Origin: PWXP01 sp964487655
Lineage (GTDB): Bacteria > Planctomycetota > Planctomycetia > Pirellulales > Thermoguttaceae
Assembly (NCBI GenBank): GCA_964487655.1
Contig: CAZASB010000027.1
Coordinates: 1-26,081 of the forward strand
Direction: 5' to 3'
Length of the DNA stretch: 26,081 bases
Shown: positions 8,701 to 15,933 of the stretch, piece after piece
How positions within the stretch are numbered: position 1 is the stretch's first letter
Layout of the letters: each line of letters starts with the position of its first letter
The notes under the pieces: generated by a model
What the model was told of the DNA's origin: nothing
Database searches by the model: none
What the model saw: the letters and a program-made list of their open reading frames with translations, nothing else
Translations under genes and position numbers: made by a program

Positions 8701-8831
8701 CGGCAAAGCTATATGCCGAGGTTCTGGAGGAATATGCAGACACCCCGTTCGCTGAACAGGCGAAAGAACGACTTGTGGCCGCACGTTCCGGGCAGCCCGA
8801 ATCGTCCCCCGCTTCGACCGTGGAGAATTGA
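5712..8831 (+). CDS. Large exported TPR-repeat protein, first gene of the ExbB/ExbD operon
   Basis: Up to 1039 residues, almost entirely tetratricopeptide-type helical hairpins. Recurring motifs include AVEEFKVFLEKYP, EAEKLYGQVV and DEAAALFQ, and the last repeats are near residues 940-1020. This is many more than the few TPRs of CpoB/YbgF, the TPR partner of Tol-Pal. A hydrophobic signal segment spans residues 27-43 with a LAG cleavage-like site. The ATG at 5712 has GAGGG 6-10 bases upstream, but the signal-proximal ATG at 5787 is a good alternative and would give a cleaner signal peptide of 1014 residues in total. Intergenic distance to exbB is about 140 bp with no terminator. A role as a periplasmic scaffold for the energy-transducing complex encoded downstream is likely, by analogy with CpoB and TolQRA. 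Confidence 0.88.
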   Translation: MSSWGNGALSSNRTSCDNKLDRRRTMLRAMAILALVCAGGTVLAGPADDQYAVAAGHYSRKLWKLAVEEFKVFLEKYPEHPRAAQSVFFLAEALLQTDATDQAETHFRQYLEREPAGKYATPSLFRAGETAYLLGKAGAAQADLKRFVAEHPDDNLNAYALPYLGDLAMGEGKFDAAAGFFRDGLKRFPEGPLLDDCRYGLARSLERLQQLDEAEKLYGQVVSHKGSPLADAAHFRLGVLQFLRSRYDAALETLSAFETELAASPWKPKAQLARGWALMKLKRPDEAAALFQSAADNAELGVEARYWLGLAQREKSQWKLAAETLLAASEIDPKHHLMPAILYYAGDSLMQAGDSSGAATQLDRVRAIGGDDNTWRDDAACGKIRLALQAKNHEAVEREAREFHESFPESPLRGQVDRMLTRALVEQRKFAEATKLLEPMIAAKPDGSEALENRYLLAAAQEGLHEFDKALATLVPVLEQAKGKLKSDAQLVVGSSLLALKRYSEAIAPLESFLTEKPEGDTAVRARGALAVAYARTGKLEESKTLFSPLVEIQPDHALLPAVAEQLGEAAYAAGNVEWAMSLFEWLSHNGGTPEYRRKGLSGAAWSSYKLEKLPEAAALFAELLESEPPAPMAAEASLARGRILEEMGQLDAALALYDHVVENHADAKIKEYPLALLAAARLRRRLDQHRQSVELYKRLADEFPKLPERDVVLYEWSWVLFDQSDVDASNALLAKLRTEYPQSRYWTDATYRLAVRGFQAKKYSAAAKLCTEIIDSDVQGDLREHSLYLLARIAAVEAEQNGKWDLVSERFQRLLESFPNTPTRLVAEFWIAESLYRQQKYPESLAEFERLAQQTQGQSGDWLAMIPLRRAQLLAHQRKWNEAYAVASKIGERFPSFPQQYEADYVVGRCLAALADFDGARQAYEKVINSEQGAKTETAAMAQWMIGETFFHQKRYDVAMREYLRVARLYAYPKWQAGALLQGAKCRELLGEPEEAAKLYAEVLEEYADTPFAEQAKERLVAARSGQPESSPASTVEN

Positions 8832-8974
8832 GCAAGCCCCCAATCCCCTCGCCATCGCGCGGGAGACATAAGCGATTTTGTAGATGCCATGGCGGCCGAG
8901 GCTGACCATGCGGCCGTCCGATGACGGTGGGCCGGCGATCGAAACGAATCGAAACCTAAGTGGAGCAAAAGAGT

Positions 8975-9880
8975 ATGACATTCCAGTCGCGAGTAGTCGC
9001 CAGCCAGTTACGTTGGCTTACGCTGCTGTTGATTGTTGCAGGTGTTTCTTCGTCGTCGGCCATGGCCCAGCCGGCCCCGGCGACGGAGCCGGGCGAGCCG
9101 ACCGTGCGCATTGAAGAACCGATTGGCGTCGATCGGGAGGCCACTTCGAATATTGCGCCCCCGCGGCCCGAGGCCGAACCGGCCATTCCGACCCGAAATC
9201 TCTGGGAGATCATCCTTTGGGGCGGGCCGCTCATGCTCCCCATTGTCCTGTGCTCCTTACTGCTGGTGGCGTTCGCTTTGGAGCGGGCCATCAGTCTTCG
9301 CCGAGGTCGCGTCATTCCCAAACCGTTCACGAAACGCTTCCTTCAGCAGCTTCACGACGGGGAACTGGACCGGGAGCGAGCCCTCGAACTCTGCAAGGAG
9401 AACGGCAGTCCGGTTGCCGAAGTCTTTGCCGCGGCCGCCCGAAAATGGGGACGTGCTTCCGTGGAGGTCGAGCAGGCCATTATCGACGCCGGTGAGCGCG
9501 CCACCAATGGACTCCGACGCTACCTGCGGGTTCTCAACGGAATTGCCACGGTGGCGCCGCTCCTCGGACTACTGGGCACCGTGGTTGGCATGATCCGAGC
9601 GTTCAACGACATTGGTCATGCGAACGTTGGTGAACGCGCGCAAACCGTTGCAATCGGGATCAGCCAAGCCCTGCTCACCACAGCCGGTGGATTGACCGTG
9701 GCCATTCCCGCGCTGATTTGCTATTTGTTCTTTGTCAGTCGCGTGGACCGGCTCATTATTGAGATCGACGCCATGGGGCAAGAGGTCGTTGGCGTCATTG
9801 CCGCCGACGAGCCTGGCAGCCGCAAGACGAGTGCGCCGGGAACCTCTCGTCGCGGCACGTCGCGCGAATCGTCCACCTAG
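8975..9880 (+). CDS. exbB: ExbB/TolQ-family proton channel protein
   Basis: A 301-residue inner-membrane protein that, with ExbD, uses the proton motive force to drive a TonB/TolA-like partner. The ATG at 8975 is preceded by GGAG with a 9-base spacer; a GTG at 8960 in the same frame is less suitable. An N-terminal signal-like segment (residues 12-30) and a polar linker precede the core, making it longer than the E. coli protein (244 residues). Core transmembrane segments are at about 80-100 (LMLPIVLCSLLLVAFALER), 190-210 (VAPLLGLLGTVVGM, with T202 where E. coli ExbB has T148) and 226-250 (ISQALLTTAGGLTVAIPAL, with T236 at the T181 position). The position of E. coli Glu176 is Gln231 here. The tail is Arg/Ser/Thr-rich. 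Sits between the TPR gene and exbD. Family assignment is secure. Confidence 0.94.
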   Translation: MTFQSRVVASQLRWLTLLLIVAGVSSSSAMAQPAPATEPGEPTVRIEEPIGVDREATSNIAPPRPEAEPAIPTRNLWEIILWGGPLMLPIVLCSLLLVAFALERAISLRRGRVIPKPFTKRFLQQLHDGELDRERALELCKENGSPVAEVFAAAARKWGRASVEVEQAIIDAGERATNGLRRYLRVLNGIATVAPLLGLLGTVVGMIRAFNDIGHANVGERAQTVAIGISQALLTTAGGLTVAIPALICYLFFVSRVDRLIIEIDAMGQEVVGVIAADEPGSRKTSAPGTSRRGTSRESST

Positions 9881-9946
9881 GAACCCCCGTTACCGAATAC
9901 CGGCCAAATTGTCAACCAATATCCCCTGTCATCGCCCAATATCGCC

Positions 9947-10366
9947 ATGCCGCTGAAAACACACCTCGACGAACAGCCGAGCTTGAACCTGACGCCGATG
10001 ATCGACATCGTGTTCCTGTTGATCATCTTCTTCATGGTGGGGACGAAGTTCTCGGAATTGGAGCGAAGCATAGACCTGCATGTGCCCGAAGTCACCGACC
10101 ACGGCGCTTTGACGGCCGCTCCGGAACGGAAGGTAGTCAACGTGTACCGCGACGGGAGGATTGAACTGGATCAACAACGCGTCAACCTGGACGTTTTGCG
10201 AGATCGCCTAGCCAGCGCGCGTAGCCAGTATGCCGACCTCGGCGTGCTTGTGCGCGGCGACGGGAAGGTGCCCTATCAGAATGTCGCCGCCGTACTCAAC
10301 GCATGTACGCAGGCCGGCATACGCGACTTGAACCTTTCGGTGCAAATCAAGCCTCCGGACCAATAG
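9947..10366 (+). CDS. exbD: ExbD/TolR-family protein
   Basis: A 139-residue single-pass membrane protein that forms the proton channel with ExbB. Residues 1-13 are cytoplasmic. LNLTPMID leads into one transmembrane helix (about residues 18-36), with the conserved proton-carrying aspartate at D20 (E. coli ExbD D25). The remaining periplasmic domain has the expected beta/alpha pattern (VVNVYRDGRIELDQ, VLVRGDGKVPYQNVAAVLNACTQAGI) and ends in LNLSVQIK. Length is typical. It lies 66 bp after exbB and 47 bp before the TonB-like gene. No clear Shine-Dalgarno sequence is visible upstream of 9947, so translation may depend on exbB or be weak. The conserved Asp supports an active proton pathway. Confidence 0.95.
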   Translation: MPLKTHLDEQPSLNLTPMIDIVFLLIIFFMVGTKFSELERSIDLHVPEVTDHGALTAAPERKVVNVYRDGRIELDQQRVNLDVLRDRLASARSQYADLGVLVRGDGKVPYQNVAAVLNACTQAGIRDLNLSVQIKPPDQ

Positions 10367-10413
10367 TAAGCATAGTGTCGGCGTACGTTGTGTAACGCAA
10401 AGAAGGCAATTGT

Positions 10414-12498
10414 ATGATTCGACTCGATCGCCTACTCGAAATACTGACCGGTACGGAACTTGTGGTCGGCCTGCTCTGGGCCGGTTTAGCCGCGTTCACG
10501 ATCACGGTCTTGGTTCTCATGCGCACGAAGTGGGGGCAATCGCAGCCGTTGCGCAAGTGCCTTGTCCTTTCGGTCCTGGCGCACCTGCTCTTGATGGGCT
10601 ACGCCACCACCGTACAGATTGCCACGTCGTCATCGTCCACCCGCGAGCCGGAGATGCGGGTCTCTTTCATGGAAGGTGAGTTGAGTGAAGCATCGGGCGA
10701 ACCCTCCAAGCAAGCGGTGCCCAAGACCTGGGAGCGGTTCGTCCACGACAACGTCGCCCAGCCGGCGCCCGACGATCCCTTGCGAGAGGAGTCGGCCGAC
10801 CCCATCGAACCCGAGCGAGAAATGCTTGCCAAGGATCCCAACCTTCCGGGAGACGCGTCCACGGAGCATGTAGCCGTTGTGGAGGCAAGGCAACCCGACC
10901 CGGAGCCGCCGCGGCCTGAAGGGGCAACCGGGATCACCGACGTCGGACAACAGCCCGAACAGATCGATGCCCCGGCAGCCCAGCGGCGAACAGCGGTTCG
11001 CTTGACCGTACCCGCGCGCCGCGAGCCCCAACGACAGGTAGCGCCAGTGCCGAAGCCGGAGGCGCCGCGCGAGATCGTCGAAGCAGGCATGCCGGCCGCG
11101 TTGGTTGAACGGCCGTTGCCGCTACCCGAACTGGCCGAGATACTATCGACCCCTGATCCGGCCGAGGCGGTTGCCGGCATCGTTGACCGCGTTACCGGCC
11201 CGCCGCGTCTGCGCACGGCGGCCGCTGACGTGGCCTACCTGCCTGACGATGCCCTCGGCAATGCCGATCGAGCACCGTCCGGAAGTGAACCGGCGCCGGC
11301 GGGCGATCCGGACCGAGTCGGTCACGATGTTGCCGGCGAGCGGGCCGCGGGTCAGAGTACTCCGGGCGAAGAGCAACGAGATGTCGTTGTGGCAGGTCGG
11401 CCGCCCGGCGACCTCCCGGATCTCTATCGGTTGCGCATGGCGCCCGATCGGGAAACCCAGGCTCGCCAGCGAGGCGCGTCGGAGGAGAGTGAGGCCGCCG
11501 TGAAGGCCTCGCTAAAGTGGCTCAGCTCGACCCAGCAGCCTGATGGCCGTTGGATACCATCGCAGTATGGTGGCGGGACTGAACGACACATCGCCGGCCG
11601 CGATCGGCAGGCGGCTGGGAGCCAGGCCGAAACCGGAGTGAGCGGATTGGCGCTTCTGGCGTTCCTTGGCGCGGGAAATACGCATCGCGATGGCCAGTAC
11701 CAAGACAATGTTCGTCGCGGCCTGGAGTTCCTGCTGCGCAGCCAGCGTGCTGACGGTAACCTCGACGGTCCCGCCACGCCCTTCGCGCGAATGTACTGTC
11801 ATTCCATGGCCGGAATTGCCCTTGCCGAAGCCTACGGACTGACCTCGGACGAACGGCTCCGCGAGCCGGTGCGGAAGGCGGTTCAATACACGGTCAGTGC
11901 CCAGAACGCCACTTCCGGCGGCTGGCGATATCTGCCCGGCGATCCTGGCGACACCAGCCTCCACGGATGGCAACTCATGTTGCTCAAAAGCGCGGAACTC
12001 GGCGGCATTCCCACTCCGCAGAACACGCGGAACGGGATGATCCGCTACCTGCGAAGCGCGGCGTCGGGCACGCATGGCGGCCTGTCGTCCTATCGCCCCG
12101 GCGAGCGGGTGTCGCGGCCCATGACCGCCGAGGCGCTCGTCTGCTGGCAGTTCCTCGGAATACCCCGCAATCACCCCGCCAACGAGGAAGCTGGCGACTA
12201 TGTCTTCGCCGAGTTACCCGGTTCCGGGCAGGTGAACTTGTACTATTGGTACTATGGCACGATGGGCGCGTATCAGTTGGGAGGTGATTATTGGCAGCGT
12301 TGGAATGCGGCTATGCAGAAAACCTTGGTGCAAGCCCAACGTAAGGACGGATCGCTGGCCGGCTCGTGGGATTCCAACACGGTTTGGGGTGGATATGGTG
12401 GCCGGATTTACACTACGGCCCTGGCCACCCTCACTTTGGAGGTCTACTACCGCTTCCTGCCGCTCTACCTGGAAGCGACCCCCCGGAATGGGCAGTGA
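10414..12498 (+). CDS. TonB/TolA-like anchor fused to a squalene-cyclase-like alpha-alpha toroid
   Basis: A 694-residue protein with GAAGG seven bases before the ATG. Residues about 15-36 form a first transmembrane helix, then a basic cytoplasmic loop (RTKWGQSQPLRK), then a second helix at about 49-70. The second helix carries S53-V-L-A-H57, the SxxxH signature by which TonB and TolA engage ExbB/TolQ. Residues 75-350 are a Pro/Glu/Ala/Arg-rich spacer like that of TonB. Residues about 355-690 have QW-type repeats (WLSSTQQPDGRW, GLEFLLRSQRADG, AVQYTVSAQNATSGGW, AQRKDGSLAGSW), typical of prenyltransferase/squalene-cyclase alpha-alpha toroids. Where class II cyclases have DxDD-T, it has D510-P-G-D-T-S, so the usual catalytic acid is missing and terpene cyclase activity is unlikely. 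Last gene of the exbBD operon. The periplasmic toroid probably binds a partner. Confidence 0.85.
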   Translation: MIRLDRLLEILTGTELVVGLLWAGLAAFTITVLVLMRTKWGQSQPLRKCLVLSVLAHLLLMGYATTVQIATSSSSTREPEMRVSFMEGELSEASGEPSKQAVPKTWERFVHDNVAQPAPDDPLREESADPIEPEREMLAKDPNLPGDASTEHVAVVEARQPDPEPPRPEGATGITDVGQQPEQIDAPAAQRRTAVRLTVPARREPQRQVAPVPKPEAPREIVEAGMPAALVERPLPLPELAEILSTPDPAEAVAGIVDRVTGPPRLRTAAADVAYLPDDALGNADRAPSGSEPAPAGDPDRVGHDVAGERAAGQSTPGEEQRDVVVAGRPPGDLPDLYRLRMAPDRETQARQRGASEESEAAVKASLKWLSSTQQPDGRWIPSQYGGGTERHIAGRDRQAAGSQAETGVSGLALLAFLGAGNTHRDGQYQDNVRRGLEFLLRSQRADGNLDGPATPFARMYCHSMAGIALAEAYGLTSDERLREPVRKAVQYTVSAQNATSGGWRYLPGDPGDTSLHGWQLMLLKSAELGGIPTPQNTRNGMIRYLRSAASGTHGGLSSYRPGERVSRPMTAEALVCWQFLGIPRNHPANEEAGDYVFAELPGSGQVNLYYWYYGTMGAYQLGGDYWQRWNAAMQKTLVQAQRKDGSLAGSWDSNTVWGGYGGRIYTTALATLTLEVYYRFLPLYLEATPRNGQ

Positions 12499-12540
12499 GT
12501 TCATTTTCGCATTGCTTCCTCCCCTCGGCGTGGCGTGTCG

Positions 12541-12569
12541 TTGACGAGCGCCTTGAAGGCGGTTATACT
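12541..12569 (+). promoter_or_regulatory. Upstream promoter of the tatA pair
   Basis: TTGACG (12541-12546) and TATACT (12564-12569) are separated by 17 bp, each one base from consensus. The predicted start near 12576 would leave about 150 nt of leader before the first tatA. It lies 43 bp after the preceding stop, with no terminator in between. Confidence 0.72.
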
Positions 12570-12595
12570 AGAGTTCTTGCCGTGCATTGGCCGGT

Positions 12596-12623
12596 TTGAC
12601 ACGGCTCCGGACGTCTGTAGAAT
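12596..12623 (+). promoter_or_regulatory. Second, downstream promoter of the tatA pair
   Basis: A perfect TTGACA (12596-12601) and TAGAAT (12618-12623) with a 16-bp spacer. With the promoter 55 bp upstream this makes a tandem promoter pair, suggesting constitutive strong or dual-input expression of the TatA genes. The predicted start is near 12630. Confidence 0.72.
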
Positions 12624-12727
12624 TAAACATAGCGGTGTCGGAGGCGACCGAATGCCGCGAACACGGTTTCCGGTAAGCTGCCGACGGGCACGGCTTGCCT
12701 CCCACCCACACTTGTGAGACTCCTACC

Positions 12728-12976
12728 ATGGCACCCCTGCTTGCGTTTATCGGAATGCCAGGACCGATGGAAATGATGATCATCGGCGCGATTTTCCTTC
12801 TCTTGTTCGGGAATCGGTTGCCCAGCGTCATGCGTTCACTCGGCAAGGGAATTGTCGAGTTCAAAAAGGGCATTAAGGGTATCGAGGACGATGTCGACTC
12901 GGCCGGTGAATCATCGGAACGAATCGCGAAGGAAGACAACGGCTCGTCAAAGGAAAAGGAAACGACCGCCCTCTGA
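12728..12976 (+). CDS. tatA: TatA-family twin-arginine translocase subunit, copy 1
   Basis: An 82-residue protein of the TatA/TatE type, which oligomerises to let folded, cofactor-bearing proteins cross the inner membrane. It has one N-terminal transmembrane helix (residues about 12-30, PMEMMIIGAIFLLLFG), the FGNRLP hinge and an amphipathic helix (SVMRSLGKGIVEFKKGIKG), followed by an acidic, Ser/Lys-rich tail. The ATG at 12728 is chosen over a TTG at 12695 because it begins just before the membrane helix; the ribosome site is weak. Two promoters lie upstream and a second tatA follows 59 bp downstream. At least two Tat-signal proteins (17381-18277 and 25139-26038) are encoded in this window and would need this pathway. 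No tatB or tatC is visible here. Confidence 0.92.
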   Translation: MAPLLAFIGMPGPMEMMIIGAIFLLLFGNRLPSVMRSLGKGIVEFKKGIKGIEDDVDSAGESSERIAKEDNGSSKEKETTAL

Positions 12977-13035
12977 CCGCGTGGGACTTGTCACCCATGC
13001 GGAACGTTCTATAATCCATTGCTTCAGGTCGAGCC

Positions 13036-13320
13036 ATGAATATGTTGTTCGCTTTTTTCTCGCCGGGCCCCATGGAGATGCTCATTATCGGCATCATTGC
13101 CGTCTTGCTGTTCGGCAAGCGGCTGCCCGAGGTGGGACGATCTTTGGGAAAGGGCCTTATGGAGTTTAAGAAGGGCGTGCAGGGTATCGAAGATGAAGTC
13201 GATACTGCCTCACGCACGGTGTCGTCGGCGTCGCAGGTTACCGCCTCGGTTGACGATCGCCAAGAGGCAACGGCGCCAAAGTTTGAACCACCGAAGAGCG
13301 AGCCCTCGGCCAGTACGTAG
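13036..13320 (+). CDS. tatA: TatA-family twin-arginine translocase subunit, copy 2
   Basis: A 94-residue paralogue of the preceding gene. The same order is visible: a short periplasmic N-terminus, a transmembrane helix (PMEMLIIGIIAVLLFG), the FGKRLP hinge, and an amphipathic helix (EVGRSLGKGLMEFKKGVQG) with a shared GIED motif. The tail then differs: Ser/Thr-rich, then Pro/Lys-rich. The two copies probably arose by tandem duplication and then diverged, mostly in the tail. They may form mixed pores or serve different cargo, as TatA and TatE do in E. coli. GAGC precedes the ATG at a short distance; no strong Shine-Dalgarno is present. It is probably co-transcribed with copy 1. Confidence 0.93.
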   Translation: MNMLFAFFSPGPMEMLIIGIIAVLLFGKRLPEVGRSLGKGLMEFKKGVQGIEDEVDTASRTVSSASQVTASVDDRQEATAPKFEPPKSEPSAST

Positions 13321-13376
13321 GGAGTCGCTGCCTGCGGTCGGCATAGGAGTCTAATCGGCACGCGACGGAGAGTATC

Positions 13377-13450
13377 GGGCGGCTAGCTCAGTTGGTTAGA
13401 GCGCCATCCTCACACGGTGGAAGTCGAAGGTTCGAGTCCTTTGCCGCCCA
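13377..13450 (+). tRNA. tRNA-Val (CAC anticodon)
   Basis: A complete 74-nt cloverleaf: acceptor GGGCGGC/GCCGCCC with discriminator A13450, T8-A9, a D-arm GCTC..GAGC, an anticodon stem CCATC/GGTGG (one T-G pair) around CTCACAC, and a T-arm GAAGG-TTCGAGT-CCTTT. Anticodon CAC (13411-13413) reads the valine codon GUG. The CCA end is not encoded. The tRNA lies 40 bp upstream of ggt and overlaps the over-long open frame of that gene, which helps reject the earlier start. Confidence 0.96.
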
Positions 13451-13490
13451 TTTCGCTCCGTTGGCGCCCACCGTCAACGGAGCCAATGCA

Positions 13491-15182
13491 ATGGTCCTCA
13501 CGATACGCCTTCGAACGGCCGAGTTGCTTTTCCTTTCGGCTCTGTGCTGCTCTCTTCTGCTGTCTGGCGCCGGGTTCGCCGCCTCCGGCTGCGTTGCCAC
13601 GGTGCATCCGTTGGCAACCGACGCGGGATTGGCCGCGCTGGAACGAGGCGGCAACGCCGTCGACGCCGCCGTTGCCGCTGCCCTGACTCTCGGCGTGGTC
13701 GACCCGAGCAATTCCGGCATCGGCGGCGGGTGCTTCATGGTCCTCCGGCTTGCCGATGGTGCCGTCGTGGCAATCGACGGCCGGGAAATCGCCAGTGCCA
13801 AGGCTACGCCAGATATGTACGTGCGCGATGGGCAAGTTCAGCCGCGATTGGCCCAGAAAGGCCCGCTGGCGGTTGCCGTGCCGGGCGCCATTGCCGCCTA
13901 CGATTCCGCCGCCAAACAATTCGGGCGACTGACGCTCGCCGAACTCCTGCTGCCGGCCGCCGAACTGGCCGAGCGAGGCTTTCCGATCAATGCAGGCTAT
14001 GCCGGACGTTTTCGGTCGGCCGTGAAAGACTTCGCGCTCGATGCCGGCTGCCGGCAGGTGTTCCTCGACGGCGACGGTTCTCCGCTCCAAGAAGGCGACC
14101 TCTTCAAGCAAACCGATCTGGCGAGCACCTATCGCGCAATCGCCAAGCATGGTGTCGACTGGTTCTATCGCGGCCCGCTGGCACAGCAAGTCGACACATG
14201 GATGGCGGCCAACGGGGGAATCCTCACGGCCGACGATTTCGCCGCGTATCGACCGCGACAGCGAAAGCCAGTGGTGGGCACGTACCGCGGCCTGACGGTC
14301 ATCAGCATGCCGCCTCCCAGCTCGGGAGGCGTTCATGTCCTACAAATCTTGAATATCCTCGAGCATTTTGATCTGAAAGCGATTCGCCAGCGCGACCCGG
14401 CTCGGTTCTACCATGTCGTGGCCGAGGCGATGAAGTTGGCGTTTGCCGACCGGGCCTATTGGCTGGGCGATCCCGACTTCACGAATGTACCCATGGGACT
14501 CGTGGACAAGGGCTACGCCAGGAAACTGGTCCAGCAGATTCGGCTGGACAAGGTGGCCGAGGTCGCCGATCATGGAGAACCGCCAGATGCCGACAGCAAC
14601 TTCTTTGGCAAGCATACGACCCACATCGCCGCGGCCGACTCCGAGGGTAACTGGGTCGCGCTGACGGCTACCATTAACTCGGGCTTCGGTGCCCGCGTGA
14701 TGGTGCCAGGAACGGGCATCCTATTGAACAACGAGATGGACGACTTCTCGATTGCGCCGGGTACGCCGAACTCGGCCGGATTGGTCGGGGGCGATGCGAA
14801 CGCGATTCAACCGCACAAACGCCCCCTTTCAAGCATGAGCCCGACGATCGTCCTGAAGGACGGTCGGCCGATCTTCACCGTGGGCGCCGCCGGCGGGCCT
14901 CGCATCATTACGCAGGCGGTCCTGGCTATCGTGAACCATCTTGACCTGGACATGACGCTTGCCGACGCCCTGGCAGCCAAACGCATTCATCATCAATGGC
15001 GGCCCAATACTCTGTATGTTGAAAAGGGATTCGATCCCGCGATTGCCGAGCAGCTTCGTGCCTTGGGACATCGTGTGGTCGAGTCGGGTGCGGGCGTTAC
15101 CCAGGCCATCGCGCAAGCCGCGGACGGCCAGTGGATTGGGGTTCACGATCCGCGAGTACACGGCAAAGCGGCCCATCGCTGA
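13491..15182 (+). CDS. ggt: Gamma-glutamyltranspeptidase, exported
   Basis: A 563-residue N-terminal-nucleophile hydrolase that cleaves or transfers the gamma-glutamyl group of glutathione and related peptides in the periplasm. The ATG at 13491 has GGAG eight bases upstream; earlier in-frame starts lie inside the tRNA gene. A hydrophobic export signal covers residues 10-30, followed by ASGC, so type I or lipoprotein processing is unclear. Conserved parts include VATVHPLATDAGLAALERGG and AVDAAVAAAL near the N-terminus, DPSNSGIGGG, the self-processing site TTH with T376 as the expected nucleophile of the small subunit, NSGFGA, LNNEMDDFS and PLSSMSPT. Size is normal. The folate gene begins 25 bp downstream, suggesting shared transcription. 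The family is certain; the natural substrate is not. Confidence 0.95.
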   Translation: MVLTIRLRTAELLFLSALCCSLLLSGAGFAASGCVATVHPLATDAGLAALERGGNAVDAAVAAALTLGVVDPSNSGIGGGCFMVLRLADGAVVAIDGREIASAKATPDMYVRDGQVQPRLAQKGPLAVAVPGAIAAYDSAAKQFGRLTLAELLLPAAELAERGFPINAGYAGRFRSAVKDFALDAGCRQVFLDGDGSPLQEGDLFKQTDLASTYRAIAKHGVDWFYRGPLAQQVDTWMAANGGILTADDFAAYRPRQRKPVVGTYRGLTVISMPPPSSGGVHVLQILNILEHFDLKAIRQRDPARFYHVVAEAMKLAFADRAYWLGDPDFTNVPMGLVDKGYARKLVQQIRLDKVAEVADHGEPPDADSNFFGKHTTHIAAADSEGNWVALTATINSGFGARVMVPGTGILLNNEMDDFSIAPGTPNSAGLVGGDANAIQPHKRPLSSMSPTIVLKDGRPIFTVGAAGGPRIITQAVLAIVNHLDLDMTLADALAAKRIHHQWRPNTLYVEKGFDPAIAEQLRALGHRVVESGAGVTQAIAQAADGQWIGVHDPRVHGKAAHR

Positions 15183-15207
15183 GGAGCGAACAATCGCCCT
15201 CCAAGGC

Positions 15208-15801
15208 ATGACTCTATCGAATGACGCCATCCACCAAAGGAAGCGAACGCTACGGGCGGAAGTCCGTCGCCGCCGGGTTGCGCTGCCTGACAAGGAACTT
15301 CCGAGCCAGGCCATCTGGCGGCGGCTCACCGCACTGCCCGAGTACGAACGAGCATGTCGCGTGCTGCTCTATATCCACCATCGCAGCGAGGTTCGCACCT
15401 ACCCGTTTCTAGGCGACGTATGGCAGTCGGGCAAACAGATCGTCGTGCCCTACTGCCAGTCCGGCGTGTTGGTTCTGTTTCGCCTGGAGCATGTTGACGA
15501 GTTGGTGCCCGGCACGCTGGGCATCCTGGAACCAAGCCTAGATCTGCGAGCCGACCACCGGCGTACGGTCCAACTCGAACCATCCGATCTGGTCATCGTT
15601 CCCGGCGTCGCGTTCGATCGGCAAGGTGATCGCCTGGGGCAAGGAGCCGGTTACTACGATCGGTTGCTGCGAAATGCCCCGCCGGGAGTCGCTTTCATTG
15701 GCATCGCCTTCGAATGCCAGTTGGTAGACGCCATTCCCGTCTTGCCACACGACGTACGCATGCACAAGGTTGTTACCGAGAAGGCCGTTTACGCAGGGTG
15801 A
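15208..15801 (+). CDS. 5-formyltetrahydrofolate cyclo-ligase
   Basis: A 197-residue cytoplasmic enzyme that uses ATP to convert 5-formyltetrahydrofolate to 5,10-methenyltetrahydrofolate, returning it to the one-carbon pool. The ATG at 15208, before a short Lys/Arg-rich helix (KRTLRAEVRRRR), gives the usual family length; a longer open frame from 14959 runs inside ggt and is rejected. Family motifs are VLLYIHHRSEVRT, the central IVVPYC, VIVPGVAFDRQGDRLGQGAGYYDR with the nucleotide-binding Gly-rich loop at 144-152, and the late HDVRMHKVVTEK region. It follows ggt by 25 bp, a likely operon, though a metabolic connection is not obvious. The next gene is convergent. I see no clear terminator between them. 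Confidence 0.93.
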   Translation: MTLSNDAIHQRKRTLRAEVRRRRVALPDKELPSQAIWRRLTALPEYERACRVLLYIHHRSEVRTYPFLGDVWQSGKQIVVPYCQSGVLVLFRLEHVDELVPGTLGILEPSLDLRADHRRTVQLEPSDLVIVPGVAFDRQGDRLGQGAGYYDRLLRNAPPGVAFIGIAFECQLVDAIPVLPHDVRMHKVVTEKAVYAG

Positions 15802-15933
15802 ACCGCGCAGGCGGGGCCAACCCTTGAACGAACCCAGCGAGATCAGCCAAATCGACCGTCGGCGTTCCCTTTCATTCTCGCGGCGCGAATCGACTGACGG
15901 ACGATTGGCTATTTCTGCCGCACAAAGTCCCGT

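Noticed and set aside
11490..12480. Calling the last operon gene a squalene-hopene cyclase
   Set aside because: The DxDD motif is broken and the domain sits behind a membrane anchor and spacer; the fold label is kept but not the activity.
13410..14336. 308-codon open frame on the minus strand opposite ggt
   Set aside because: It overlaps the tRNA-Val gene and a clear gamma-glutamyltranspeptidase, and has no ribosome site or domain; a shadow of a GC-rich gene.
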